Below the pieces are notes generated by a model. It saw nothing but the letters and a program-made list of their open reading frames with translations. It was not told where the DNA came from and made no database searches. Shown in pieces: positions 1 to 8,086 of a stretch of DNA of 9,056 bases; the first letter of the stretch is position 1, and every line of letters starts with the position of its first letter. Location: NCBI GenBank assembly GCA_039029935.1, contig JBCCFC010000511.1, positions 1-9,056 on the forward strand, in the 5' to 3' direction. This DNA comes from G039029935 sp039029935 (GTDB lineage: Bacteria > Chloroflexota > Anaerolineae > Caldilineales > Caldilineaceae). The position numbers and the translations under genes were made by a program.

Positions 1-534
1 CCGGGGTCCACTGATGAGATGCGACAGTTTGAGTTAGGCTACCCCAACCACGAGGTCAAAATTGCCTTTCTCAGCCATCTGTTGGATAAGTTTAGCAATC
101 TCAAGAAGGGACGTGGTGTCAGCCATGTCTTGACGCTCATCAGGGCACTACGCACGGATGACCTTGACCTGTTTTTCCGGACCTTGAAGGTGTTCTTTGC
201 CAACATCAAGTACGACCTGCATTTGCCCTATGAGAAGTATTATCACTCCATTCTCTATCTAGCGTTGAGCCTGATGGGTGAGCCAATTGACGCGGAAGTG
301 CAGACCGATGTTGGGCGGATTGACATGGTGGTGAATCTTGACAACCATATTTATTTGTTTGAGTTCAAACTGGACAAGACCGCTCAGGACGCACTCAACC
401 AGATTCACCAGAAGAAGTATTATCAGAAATATCTGTTGGACAAGAAGCCGATTACCTTGATTGGCGCAAATTTTAGTTCAACGGAGAAGACGGTGGATGA
501 GTGGATTTGTGAAGAGTTGACAGTTGACAGTTGA
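1..534 (+). CDS. AAA-ATPase-like / PD-(D/E)XK nuclease family protein, C-terminal part (5' truncated by window edge)
   Basis: The frame is open from base 1 (PGSTDE precedes the first ATG at 19), so the 177 visible residues are the end of a longer gene and the ATG at 19 is probably internal. The opening FELGYPNHEVKIAF matches the junction after the AAA-ATPase-like domain in this family. The nuclease-like core follows: GRID supplies the acidic residue (about residue 105), FEFKLDK the E-x-K motif (about 120-125), and QIHQKKYYQKY the downstream helix. This corresponds to the PD-(D/E)XK domain (DUF1703 / PDDEXK_9) usually fused behind an AAA-ATPase-like domain in proteins of roughly 500-560 residues. 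The cellular role of the family is unsettled. The last codons (LTVDS and stop) are made of the TTGACAG heptamer repeat, so the C-terminus has probably been remodelled. Family assignment is from recognised motifs; nuclease activity is inference. Confidence 0.85.
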   Translation, partial: PGSTDEMRQFELGYPNHEVKIAFLSHLLDKFSNLKKGRGVSHVLTLIRALRTDDLDLFFRTLKVFFANIKYDLHLPYEKYYHSILYLALSLMGEPIDAEVQTDVGRIDMVVNLDNHIYLFEFKLDKTAQDALNQIHQKKYYQKYLLDKKPITLIGANFSSTEKTVDEWICEELTVDS

Positions 535-548
535 CAGTTGACAGTTGA
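517..548. repeat. Heptamer tandem repeat (TTGACAG), about 4.6 copies
   Basis: TTGACAG units begin at 517, 524, 531 and 538, with a partial TTGA at 545-548. The array straddles the end of the nuclease-family gene and supplies its stop codon (532-534). Since 7 is not a multiple of 3, any change in copy number would change the final residues. A degenerate array of the same heptamer lies at 8533-8557; both stand directly in front of a hairpin with the same core. Confidence 0.9.
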
Positions 549-555
549 TCGCTTC

Positions 556-602
556 ATCCGTATCCGCGTTTTATTCCCAAAACGCGGATACGGATTTTTT
601 TT
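556..602 (+). terminator. Rho-independent terminator-like hairpin after the nuclease-family gene
   Basis: A perfect 17-bp stem (556-572 with 579-595) closes a 6-nt loop, ATTCCC, and runs into eight T residues at 595-602. It starts 21 nt after the stop codon. The T tract lies only on the + side, so it fits termination of the upstream + strand gene. The inner 14 bp of each arm (TCCGTATCCGCGTT and its complement) recur in the hairpin at 8557-8630, so this is one member of a dispersed hairpin family. Confidence 0.8.
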
Positions 603-629
603 AGCTACAACTATTGGAGTTGGACGAAT

Positions 630-653
630 GTGGCGTGGACGTCCTTGCCCGCA
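630..653 (+). repeat. 24-nt dispersed repeat, copy 1 (inverted relative to 8788-8811)
   Basis: The sequence from GTGGCGTGGAC to CCGCA matches the reverse complement of 8788-8811 at 21 of 24 positions; all three differences are transitions. It lies between the terminator hairpin and the end of the minus-strand surface protein gene, about 40 bp from that gene's stop. GGTTGAACCGT directly after it resembles the GAACCGTAGG element at 8650 and 8863. Function unknown. Confidence 0.6.
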
Positions 654-691
654 GGTTGAACCGTCATGTTCAAAATTTAATTGACAGGGGA

Positions 692-3600
692 TTACCTTCT
701 CAGCATGGGCAAATAGACAACCCAGACGTTCGGTTCCTCATCCACCATCCCTATATCCATCAATGGACGTGTCTCATCTGCCATGACCATCTCTAGGATG
801 TAATGATGATTGGCATCCACATCGCCAGTCGCATCTACATAGCGATAATCTGCGCCATTGGTTGTATCCTGCACCAGAATAATTTCGTCATCACTGGTCA
901 GTCGTATCGGTTCACCACCACTTTCTGCGATGCGTAACACATGAAACCCAATCAGGTCCGTTTCATCGACAGTAGACCATGACAGCACGACGATATCCTC
1001 TTCAACCACAACATGGCGATTGCTCACCACAACATTAGTGGGCGCAAAGATACGCACAGTATCGGTGACGGTGTGTGTAAAGGCTTGTGCTGTGTTGATC
1101 GTCCAACTATTGGGCAGCGACGTTGTGTCCAATGCCGCCACAAACTCGACAACCACGTCCCATACATCGTTGGGACCAAAGTCCATGCCAAAACCGTTGG
1201 GCGCAGCTTGCGTCAGGTCACTCCACACGATCTGTCCTGTGTTCCCCGTTGTGTCGGCCTCTGGCGTGGTGCGCAACCCGACAAAGGTTAGGTAAGCACT
1301 GCTGTAGGTGTCGGTCAGCGGGAGCGTGGTGATGGTGGTTGTGCCTGTGTTGGTGATGCGGATGGTGAAGGTGATGGATGTGCCGGGCGTCACGGGGTCC
1401 GGTGTGTTGCGTATCTTCTCAATGTCGATACTGGGTGTCACATTCGGCATAGCGACAAAGCCAAAGTCGAGTGTCTGGTTGTTGACGCCTGCACCGCTCG
1501 TCGTGAATTGAATGGTCGAGAAGCCGCTGTTCAATTCACCCGCATCGCTGTCATGTAAATCGGTGCGGTGATGGTTGTCCGTGCCTTGCCCCCCTTGATT
1601 GGGGCTGGTTGCAGCGGCATTGGCTGGCAGATCGTGGTCACTCAGCGAGATGCGTAGTTGATAGGTGGTGGCGGGTTGGATGGACAGGCCATATTTGATG
1701 TTGGCGGTGTCTGTGCCAGTGGCCGAGCTAAACAGATATTGACCGCCATTGGCTGTGGTAGCCGTTGCAATCAGCGTGCTGCCGTTGTATAGCATGACAT
1801 CCACACCGTCAATGCCAGCCTCGTTCGGGTCTTGGATGCCATCGCCATCGGTATCATACCAAACATAGTCGCCAATTTCGATGGGTGCAGCGGCACAGAG
1901 GAATTCCATTTCACCCAGCCCATTGGCCTTAGAAAATGACCCGTTGCTTAATGTGCCACCAATGTCAGGCACACTGTCACCAGTGGTGTCTTGATAGTAC
2001 AATTCATAGGCACTGACTAGCTGCCCCGTTGTGTTGCTGGCATGAATCATACCACCGGAGAAGATGTCGAGCGGGTCAACGGCGCTAAAGGTGAGTTGGT
2101 TGGAGCCGGGCAGGATGGCAGCGGTCCCTTGGGCAGTTTCAAGCTGCGTTGTCAGGGTCGTCCATTCCTCGGCGAAGTAAAATTCGCCACCATCGGGTCC
2201 TTCGCCATTGGCCCCACAGCCGTCGGTTCCAATCATCCCACCACTTTCCAGCGTCCAGCTTGCACCGTCAAAGTCAGCACGTAATAAATCGCCACCGACC
2301 ACCACCTGATAGCGCGTCGTGCTGCCTGTGTCGTTGCCATAATTCTTGACCCCACCGATATGTCCCATGCGATCCATAAAGGCAAAGATCATATCCCCAT
2401 CCACATCAAAGTCAATGTCACTGAGCATGGGCTGTGGATGACAGAGATCACGGTCGCCCTCAATATAGCCAATATCCGACCAATCGTCAATCCACACATT
2501 CCAGCCATCACACTGCGTCTTAAAGGCAGGCTCCTTGGTGTAGTTGAGCGTGTTGCTAAAGACGGCGGTTGCACTAAAATTGTTACTGAGCGTATCAAAC
2601 GCATAGACAGCAAATTGCATAGAACCCGAGCCGTTGACCTCACCGTTACAGACACCGCCGACATACAACTCATCGCCGCTGATACGGTTGGCAAAGGGTC
2701 GCCAGTCTGTGCCACACCCTGGGTTAGGGACTTGGTATTCGTCGATGAGACTCGGTGTACCCGAAATGTCAAGGGCAACGAGTGAGGGGCCATCAGCGTT
2801 GCCTTCGGCAGAGCCAGCCAAGTTGACCACATAGAGCGTCTGACCATCGGGTGAAATCTCCAGTCCACCCAAACCGACTTTGCCAACTTCGTTAAAGCCT
2901 TCGACATCGTGGCTTGACTCGTCAAAATTGGCAGGCAGACTGCGTGTGACAATCGTACCGACATTGATACCCAATGCCTGCACATCCACAAAAGGTGTAC
3001 CGCTGGTGCTGGGTGATGCGCCCGAATAGTCGGTGCGATAGATTGCGCCCAAGCCATCGGTCAGGCCGACATGACGTTTGAGAAAGGCGGCAGAGTAGAG
3101 CAGTTGATTTTCACGGTCATAGGCCATGCCCCACACTGAGCCAACATCATCGGTCATGACGTCGTGGTTGGGTGCGGTTGCGCCTTCTGTGGGACGCCCT
3201 GTATTGTTGTAGGCAAAGGAGACGATGGCGTCGTTGGTGGCGGATGTGCCACCCTGTGTCGGGTCGCCATTGGTGTAACAGGCGATGGCGATATCGGGGT
3301 TGGATGCACAGAAGGATTCAGGGTTTGACAGGTTGAAGTCGACCGTTGTACCTGAGCTAGCGATGACAGTTGTTGTGTTGCCCGCTGCCACACCGGGTTG
3401 CAGCCAGCTTGGATAGTCTGTGATTTCGACACGATAGGTTCCGCTGGCTATGGCGAGCGTGTATGCACCGTTGCTGTCGGTCGTGGTACTCACACTGCCC
3501 CCGCTGGCATCATAGGCCGTCACCGTGACACCCGCGACACCGGGCTCACCCGCATCCTGTGTGCCATCATGGTCAATGTCATTGTAGACTGTGCCTGCGA

Positions 3601-4318
3601 TGCTGTCTGGTGATACAGGGTCGAGCAGCACCATCGTTTGCAGACTAGGATTGGGTGGGTCTACAAACACAACGGGCTGTGGTTGATAGGTCCCCACATC
3701 CACACGGCTCACGATATCGGTTTCATCATAGGTGTTGCCGTCACCGCCCGTCCATGTATACGGTGTCAGCGGGTCTGTGTTAAAGTTATAGTTATCAGTG
3801 TATTTCCAAATCGCCAACGTCACTGCATTATAGAAATCATCACCATGACCCGATGGCAAAGGCGAGGGCAGTAGGTCTGGATCGTTAAAGATATCTAGCA
3901 CACGCGCAACTCGGTCACGGATTTGTGCGTTGGTTAAAGAGCCGTTGTTAAATGGGATGGTCGAAGGATCGTCAACAATGGTATAGACATCGCCATTGTG
4001 TGGCCCTAGTTCGCCCTCTTCGACACAAAAGGCAGGCAAATCGCCATTGTTGAAATCAAATAACGCTTGTCCACGCCCATCTTCATCCGCAATTGCAGTC
4101 GTAGTTGCATGGGTTGTGTTGGTTGCGCTGGGTAGACTAAGATGAGGGGCTGCATATGCCGTGTTCGTCATATTGAGCAGAGTACCAGAAAAATCTGTTT
4201 TTTTGATAATTTGTTGCCCACTGGTTGCCATTAACATGATGAGTGTGAGTATTAGGCCGATGCCACAACGAAACCTTATCCGCTGGCTCGGTGTGAATTT
4301 TTGATTACACCTTTGCAT
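692..4318 (-). CDS. Large secreted multidomain surface protein (thioester-like, SdrD-B x2, DUF11, Fn3-like)
   Basis: This 1,208-residue protein is probably exported to the cell surface. A basic N-terminus leads into a hydrophobic segment (about 18-34); cleavage could follow MATSG or AYA at 54-56. Residues about 75-215 resemble a thioester domain: AFCVEE contains Cys98, and VTLAIW (166-171) sits where V-Q-x-A-I-W is expected, but Gln is replaced by Thr167. An SdrD B-like domain (238-330) has the calcium-loop motif DIDHDGTQDAGEPG. A middle region (about 333-810) has propeller-like stretches such as VWGMAYD and LEISPDGQTLYVV. A second SdrD B-like domain (813-955) contains DTDGDGIQD. A DUF11/TIGR01451-type repeat (960-1090) and an Fn3-like module (1095-1180, LSWSTVDETDLIGFHVLR) follow. 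The tail VYLPMLRR resembles C-termini I recall from Chloroflexota exported proteins. Upstream AAAGGA, 9 nt before the ATG, supports the start. An adhesive or structural role is inferred; no catalytic motif is seen. Confidence 0.9.
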   Translation of the reverse strand: MQRCNQKFTPSQRIRFRCGIGLILTLIMLMATSGQQIIKKTDFSGTLLNMTNTAYAAPHLSLPSATNTTHATTTAIADEDGRGQALFDFNNGDLPAFCVEEGELGPHNGDVYTIVDDPSTIPFNNGSLTNAQIRDRVARVLDIFNDPDLLPSPLPSGHGDDFYNAVTLAIWKYTDNYNFNTDPLTPYTWTGGDGNTYDETDIVSRVDVGTYQPQPVVFVDPPNPSLQTMVLLDPVSPDSIAGTVYNDIDHDGTQDAGEPGVAGVTVTAYDASGGSVSTTTDSNGAYTLAIASGTYRVEITDYPSWLQPGVAAGNTTTVIASSGTTVDFNLSNPESFCASNPDIAIACYTNGDPTQGGTSATNDAIVSFAYNNTGRPTEGATAPNHDVMTDDVGSVWGMAYDRENQLLYSAAFLKRHVGLTDGLGAIYRTDYSGASPSTSGTPFVDVQALGINVGTIVTRSLPANFDESSHDVEGFNEVGKVGLGGLEISPDGQTLYVVNLAGSAEGNADGPSLVALDISGTPSLIDEYQVPNPGCGTDWRPFANRISGDELYVGGVCNGEVNGSGSMQFAVYAFDTLSNNFSATAVFSNTLNYTKEPAFKTQCDGWNVWIDDWSDIGYIEGDRDLCHPQPMLSDIDFDVDGDMIFAFMDRMGHIGGVKNYGNDTGSTTRYQVVVGGDLLRADFDGASWTLESGGMIGTDGCGANGEGPDGGEFYFAEEWTTLTTQLETAQGTAAILPGSNQLTFSAVDPLDIFSGGMIHASNTTGQLVSAYELYYQDTTGDSVPDIGGTLSNGSFSKANGLGEMEFLCAAAPIEIGDYVWYDTDGDGIQDPNEAGIDGVDVMLYNGSTLIATATTANGGQYLFSSATGTDTANIKYGLSIQPATTYQLRISLSDHDLPANAAATSPNQGGQGTDNHHRTDLHDSDAGELNSGFSTIQFTTSGAGVNNQTLDFGFVAMPNVTPSIDIEKIRNTPDPVTPGTSITFTIRITNTGTTTITTLPLTDTYSSAYLTFVGLRTTPEADTTGNTGQIVWSDLTQAAPNGFGMDFGPNDVWDVVVEFVAALDTTSLPNSWTINTAQAFTHTVTDTVRIFAPTNVVVSNRHVVVEEDIVVLSWSTVDETDLIGFHVLRIAESGGEPIRLTSDDEIILVQDTTNGADYRYVDATGDVDANHHYILEMVMADETRPLMDIGMVDEEPNVWVVYLPMLRR
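3674..4096 (-). other. Thioester-domain-like region lacking the cross-linking Gln
   Basis: This encodes residues about 75-215 of the surface protein. Cys98 (codon at 4025-4027, FCV context) and the segment V166-T-L-A-I-W171 match the two signature motifs of Gram-positive thioester domains ([YFL]C and a hydrophobic-Gln-x-x-x-Trp strand). At the Gln position there is Thr167 (codon ACG at 3818-3820). If the alignment is right, an internal Cys-Gln thioester cannot form here. Confidence 0.5.
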
Positions 4319-4577
4319 GAATCTTTTTCCTTTACTTAAGATTTTCTTGATTTGAGGTTGGCTCCTTGATTGTTCAAAGGGTATAGACTGTATCCTTCAA
4401 ACGTCTCTAACCCTTTTTGTCAGTGTATGATAAAATTTGGATAATAAGATTTGCATAATGAGATTTTGAATAATGGGGTAACGAAAAACATTATTCTTCT
4501 CATTTTTTCGTGTTGTTTGATGAGTCTACGTGTTTATAAATTGAGATTTATATCAAAAACCCATCAACACAACGAAC
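4319..4577 (-). promoter_or_regulatory. Long AT-rich 5' leader of the surface protein gene
   Basis: If transcription starts shortly after the -10 at 4584-4589, the surface protein mRNA has a leader of roughly 250 nt. It ends in a ribosome binding site, AAAGGA, 9 nt from the ATG. Within it are an ATAATRAGATTTTG direct repeat (units at 4441 and 4455, partial at 4470) and a possible long-loop stem, AAAGGGT (4376-4382) with ACCCTTT (4410-4416). I recognise no riboswitch class and see no ORF. Most of the 389 bp between the two divergent genes is this leader. Confidence 0.4.
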
Positions 4578-4583
4578 ATCATT

Positions 4584-4652
4584 ATGATAAATGGTGGGCG
4601 TCATATCAAACGTCACACTGAGCGTCATACACACCGTCACACTGAGCATCAT
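4584..4652 (-). promoter_or_regulatory. Putative SARP/AfsR-type promoter: five RTGACG-like units at 12-bp spacing plus -10 TATCAT
   Basis: On the + strand, CGTCA-type units begin at 4599, 4611, 4623, 4635 and 4647 (CGTCAT, CGTCAC, CGTCAT, CGTCAC, CATCAT), each exactly 12 bp apart. Units 2 and 4 are identical over all 12 bases (CGTCACACTGAG). Read on the minus strand they are RTGACG repeats, and the gene-proximal one is followed after 9 nt by TATCAT (4589 to 4584), a 5/6 match to the -10 consensus. No consensus -35 is seen at normal spacing, as expected for an activator-dependent promoter. The array also lies 56-109 bp upstream of the preferred regulator start, so it may act in both directions. 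Binding is inferred from architecture, not shown. Confidence 0.6.
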
Positions 4653-4707
4653 TGGGAAAAAAATAATCAAACATTTAGAAAATACGCCATTTGTCATAGA
4701 CATTCAG

Positions 4708-7700
4708 ATGAACAACTATCCAGAAAAATCAGCACTAACCATACAGTTATTGGGACCGCCTCAGATTCGCTTGGACCAAACTGACCTACCATTTCGGTTA
4801 GCTAAGGAATATGCCTTGGTCTACTATTTGGCGGCCACGGCGCAACCACACAAACGCAGTGACCTCGCAGACGCGTTTTGGCCCGATAGTCCGCCAGGCA
4901 TAGGGCGACGCCACTTACGAAATCGTTTGGTTGTGCTGCGTCGTCACCTGGGTGACTACATGCAAATCACCAAAGATGCATTGGGCTTTGACCCGTCGTT
5001 GGTTGTGGTTGATATGCATGAACTGCTTGCCCACTTACCCAGAAATGGGCAGCTTGATCCGGCGCAGATACCCCATTATCGTAGAGCGGTGGACCTCTAT
5101 CGTGGTGACTTTCTGGCTGGGTTTGATATTCCGAACACACCGATGTTTAGTGATTGGATGATGGATACACGCGAGGCGTTGCAGACACAGGTTGCAACGC
5201 TGTTGTATCGCCTGAGCCAAGCGGAGATTGCGCAGGGAAATCGACCACAGGCACACAGTGATCTTGAGCAATTATTGGCGTTGATCCCTTGGCATGAAGA
5301 GGCGCATCAACTCAAAATGCAGTTGCTCTATGAAGATGGACAACGCTGGGCGGCATTGGAGCAGTATGCCACTTTGCAGACGGTATTGCGTGAAGAGTTG
5401 GATGTGGACCCTAGTGTTGAGATAGCGCAGTTGATTGCACGGATTCGTGCAGATGACTATGTGGTTAAGGATGTGGTTAAGGATGTGATTGACGATGCTA
5501 TCCCACAAGCACGTGAGACAGCGACAGCCAGCACACATCTCCCGAAGTCGGATACAACGACCAACACGGTGGTATCTGATACATCGACAAACCAGCCTCC
5601 GCCTCTGGTTGAAGATACACGTCCTGAACCCGTTCGTTGGCATGTCACCAAGCCTTTCGGTCGCCTCTTTGGACGTGCGAAGGAACTCGCACAACTGACC
5701 ACCTACCTTGCAAGCCCAATGACGCGCCTGATTACCATTACAGGGATGGGTGGGGTGGGCAAGAGCCGTCTGGCAATAGAAGTGATCGTTCAACAACAGG
5801 AGCAGTTTGAGCATGGCGTGGCATTGGTCTCCCTGCAAGGGATTCAGTCAAGCACAGAAGATGCAGTCCAAGACATCGAGACACGGGTCGCCGATGCCAT
5901 CTGTTTAACCCTGGACCTCCCCGTTGAGGCATCAACCACGCCTGTGCAGAAGCTGTTGGATGAGTTGAGAGAGAAAGAGCTTTGTCTGCTCTTGGATAAT
6001 TTTGAGGATATTCTGGAGGCCAGTAGCCTCATCTCAAGGCTGCTTTCCCATGCCCCTCGTTTGCATGTGTTGGTGACATCGCGTGCCCCATTGACCCTGC
6101 ATGACGAAGTGATTGTCATGTTGTCTGGTCTCTCCGTGCCAACAGCAGATGCCGGACAAACGGTGATAGATGCTCTAGTAAAACAGCCTTCTATACAACA
6201 AGACCTGACTACCGAGTATGAGGCGTTGGCCCTCTTTGTCGAGTTTGCCAAGGCCAAAGCACCCACCTACACCTTCCCCGATAGCGACTGGCCGCATATC
6301 GTTGCCCTCTGTCAATTTCTGGATGGGATGCCGCTTGCCATCGAAATGGCGACGCAATGGCTGGTGCAATTTAGCCCCGCGGACTTGGTGGCACAGTTAA
6401 CGGATTCACTCAATCTCCTCGTCAACCCGATGCGTGACGCACCAACGCAACATGCCAATATGCACGTCATTTTAGAGAGTTCATGGCACTATCTCAGTGC
6501 GCAAGAACAACACACAATTGCATTGCTCTCGATCTTTGCGCATCATTTTACACAGACAGCCATCACACAGGTGATTGAGGTAGATGCGTTCACGATCTTA
6601 CAACTCTTACAGAAGTCGTGGATTCAGTCGCTAGATGGTTCCTACTATCAGCTACACCCGCTGGTGAAGCAGTTTGCAACCAATCACTATCAAACGTTGC
6701 CCCCAGAAATGCAGCGTGGGGTTCAAGAACGCTATGCAGATTTTTACTGTACTCAGGCGGCATCCATTTCGCAGGTAGCGCAAGACGCAGACCAACCTAG
6801 CTATAGCCAGAACAAAAGCCAAGACAAAAACCAAGACAATAGCGAGGACAAATTTCATCAACTCTGGGATATGTGGCTCAATTTGGAGCGTGGACTGCAA
6901 TGGTATGCGGAACATGCGCCAGAAAGACTTGGCCCTGCCGTTTTAGCGTTGAAAGACTATTGGGAACGCACGGGCTATTGGAGTCGTGCGCGCTGGTGGA
7001 TCAAACAAGCCCTCACGTTGCTTTATCAACGGGATGATACCACTATGTCTTTGTCCACCATTGCCGAGCTTTATTACATGAGCAGTTTATTTGCCCAACG
7101 GCAGCAAGATTTGGATGAGGCCAAAGCGAACGTGCGCCATGCATCCAAAATCTATGATCGGTTGGATGATATTGTGGGCATGGCGAAAACCGTAGAGCGT
7201 CAAGGCTGGATCACCTTTGAGCAAAAACAGTATACGGATGCCTATGCTTATTTTGAACGGGCGCGTGATCTGTTTGAAACGCTCGATGACCTTGAGATGG
7301 TTGCCAATCAATGTTTTGCACTCGCTTCGACGGCCATGCGCATTCCAAACCTGAAAGATCAGGTTGATAGACACATTCAGCAATCATTAACGCTTTCCGA
7401 GCAAACAGATTATGCTCCAGGTATTGCGCGTTGTATGCAGGCATTGGCTCGTATAGCGATTCAACAGGCAAAAACAAATCTGGCAATCCGCTATTGTGAT
7501 CGTGCGCTCGCACTAGCCAAGTTTCACACCATCCGCAATGGCGTTGCCTTTATCTATCTCCAGCGTGGTGAGTTGGCCCTCGCCATACAGGATTGGCAGA
7601 CGGCTGAACACTATATTCGACTTGCTAAGACGGAGTTTCAACTTCTTGCCATCCCTTATGGTTTGTGTGCAACCCAAGCCGATTTGGCGATTGTGGCACA

Positions 7701-8061
7701 TGGGCAAGGTGATATCGAGACCGCCAAAACGCGCTATCTTGCGGCGTTGAAGACGATTATGATGGAAGAGCGTTGGTTTTTGGGTGTCCGTGTGTTTTGT
7801 GGCTTGGCCTATCTGACAATGAATGAAGCAGATGAAGCAGATGAACAGGGTGACGAAGAAGCAATCCAATTACTTTGTGCCGCTGCACCGCTGGTTGAAG
7901 AACACCGACTATTGCTTTTCCCACAAGAGATACAGTTTTATGCGTATTTAAAAGAGCAACTGGCGGCACAGCTTGGTCAAACACAATTTGAGGAGCAGTG
8001 GGTGCAGTGGGCAGACCTGACACCACAAGAGGTGGCTCGGCTTGCCATTTATGCGTTTTAA
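4708..8061 (+). CDS. AfsR-like transcriptional regulator: winged helix + BTAD + NB-ARC ATPase + TPR
   Basis: This 1,117-residue cytoplasmic protein has the order of AfsR-type regulators. An OmpR-like winged helix (about 10-95, from LTIQLLG, with a basic recognition region GRRHLRNRLVVLRRHLG at 66-82) is followed by a bacterial transcriptional activator domain (99-249) and a variable linker with a VVKD repeat. The NB-ARC/STAND ATPase then shows Walker A GMGGVGKS (346-353), Walker B LCLLLDN (425-431), a TSR sensor motif (457-459), GMPLA (540-544) and an MHD-like LHP (649-651). A Q/D/K-rich spacer (701-715) and TPR-like helical pairs (about 750-1075) follow; these probably sense a ligand or partner. 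I chose ATG 4708 because the open frame from 4591 would translate the 12-bp operator-like array into a VTLS-type repeat, and because family members begin just before the LTIQLLG strand. No clear Shine-Dalgarno precedes 4708, so the exact start is uncertain. ATP-gated transcriptional activation is inferred from the family. Confidence 0.9.
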   Translation: MNNYPEKSALTIQLLGPPQIRLDQTDLPFRLAKEYALVYYLAATAQPHKRSDLADAFWPDSPPGIGRRHLRNRLVVLRRHLGDYMQITKDALGFDPSLVVVDMHELLAHLPRNGQLDPAQIPHYRRAVDLYRGDFLAGFDIPNTPMFSDWMMDTREALQTQVATLLYRLSQAEIAQGNRPQAHSDLEQLLALIPWHEEAHQLKMQLLYEDGQRWAALEQYATLQTVLREELDVDPSVEIAQLIARIRADDYVVKDVVKDVIDDAIPQARETATASTHLPKSDTTTNTVVSDTSTNQPPPLVEDTRPEPVRWHVTKPFGRLFGRAKELAQLTTYLASPMTRLITITGMGGVGKSRLAIEVIVQQQEQFEHGVALVSLQGIQSSTEDAVQDIETRVADAICLTLDLPVEASTTPVQKLLDELREKELCLLLDNFEDILEASSLISRLLSHAPRLHVLVTSRAPLTLHDEVIVMLSGLSVPTADAGQTVIDALVKQPSIQQDLTTEYEALALFVEFAKAKAPTYTFPDSDWPHIVALCQFLDGMPLAIEMATQWLVQFSPADLVAQLTDSLNLLVNPMRDAPTQHANMHVILESSWHYLSAQEQHTIALLSIFAHHFTQTAITQVIEVDAFTILQLLQKSWIQSLDGSYYQLHPLVKQFATNHYQTLPPEMQRGVQERYADFYCTQAASISQVAQDADQPSYSQNKSQDKNQDNSEDKFHQLWDMWLNLERGLQWYAEHAPERLGPAVLALKDYWERTGYWSRARWWIKQALTLLYQRDDTTMSLSTIAELYYMSSLFAQRQQDLDEAKANVRHASKIYDRLDDIVGMAKTVERQGWITFEQKQYTDAYAYFERARDLFETLDDLEMVANQCFALASTAMRIPNLKDQVDRHIQQSLTLSEQTDYAPGIARCMQALARIAIQQAKTNLAIRYCDRALALAKFHTIRNGVAFIYLQRGELALAIQDWQTAEHYIRLAKTEFQLLAIPYGLCATQADLAIVAHGQGDIETAKTRYLAALKTIMMEERWFLGVRVFCGLAYLTMNEADEADEQGDEEAIQLLCAAAPLVEEHRLLLFPQEIQFYAYLKEQLAAQLGQTQFEEQWVQWADLTPQEVARLAIYAF
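5461..5496 (+). repeat. In-frame 12-bp tandem repeat in the regulator's linker
   Basis: GTGGTTAAGGAT occurs twice in tandem, then a diverged third unit (GTGATTGACGAT), encoding VVKD-VVKD-VIDD directly after the BTAD domain. The unit is in frame, so copy changes would lengthen or shorten the linker before the ATPase without breaking the gene. Confidence 0.85.
6805..6855 (+). repeat. Low-complexity Q/D/K/N-rich segment in the regulator
   Basis: Purine-rich 12-bp-like imperfect units (variants of AGCCAAGACAAA) encode a SQNKSQDKNQDNSEDK-type stretch between the end of the NB-ARC region and the TPR-like region. It is probably a flexible hinge grown by slippage. Confidence 0.6.
7823..7845 (+). repeat. 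In-frame 9-bp tandem repeat (ATGAAGCAG) in the regulator
   Basis: Two copies of ATGAAGCAG plus a partial third encode part of the acidic EADEADEQGDEE stretch in the C-terminal TPR-like region. It keeps the frame and is probably a slippage product in a surface loop. Confidence 0.7.
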
Positions 8062-8086
8062 ACCATGACAATTTAAACCATGAAAA

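Noticed and set aside
517..548. CRISPR-like repeat array
   Set aside because: The units are contiguous 7-mers without spacers; this is a simple tandem repeat.
614..796. Open frame of 60 codons on the + strand
   Set aside because: It overlaps the end of the surface protein gene antisense, has no ribosome binding site and resembles no family.
2389..3057. 222-codon minus-strand frame inside the surface protein gene
   Set aside because: It lies in another frame of the same strand, with Ser/Val/Arg-rich composition typical of a shifted read of the Thr/Gly/Asp-rich gene; no start signal.
4599..4652. Iteron array of a replication origin
   Set aside because: The units stand in front of -10 elements between divergent genes, with no replication initiator gene or DnaA boxes seen; the regulator's DNA-binding type fits an operator better.
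5272..5838. 188-codon minus-strand frame inside the regulator gene
   Set aside because: It is antisense to the BTAD-linker-NB-ARC region, where the + frame has clear motifs; Cys/Arg/His-rich composition marks a shadow.
7513..7869. 118-codon minus-strand frame with a Phe/Ile/Cys-rich N-terminus resembling a membrane segment
   Set aside because: The hydrophobic start is the antisense of the acidic EADEADEQGDEE repeat; the + frame is the regulator.
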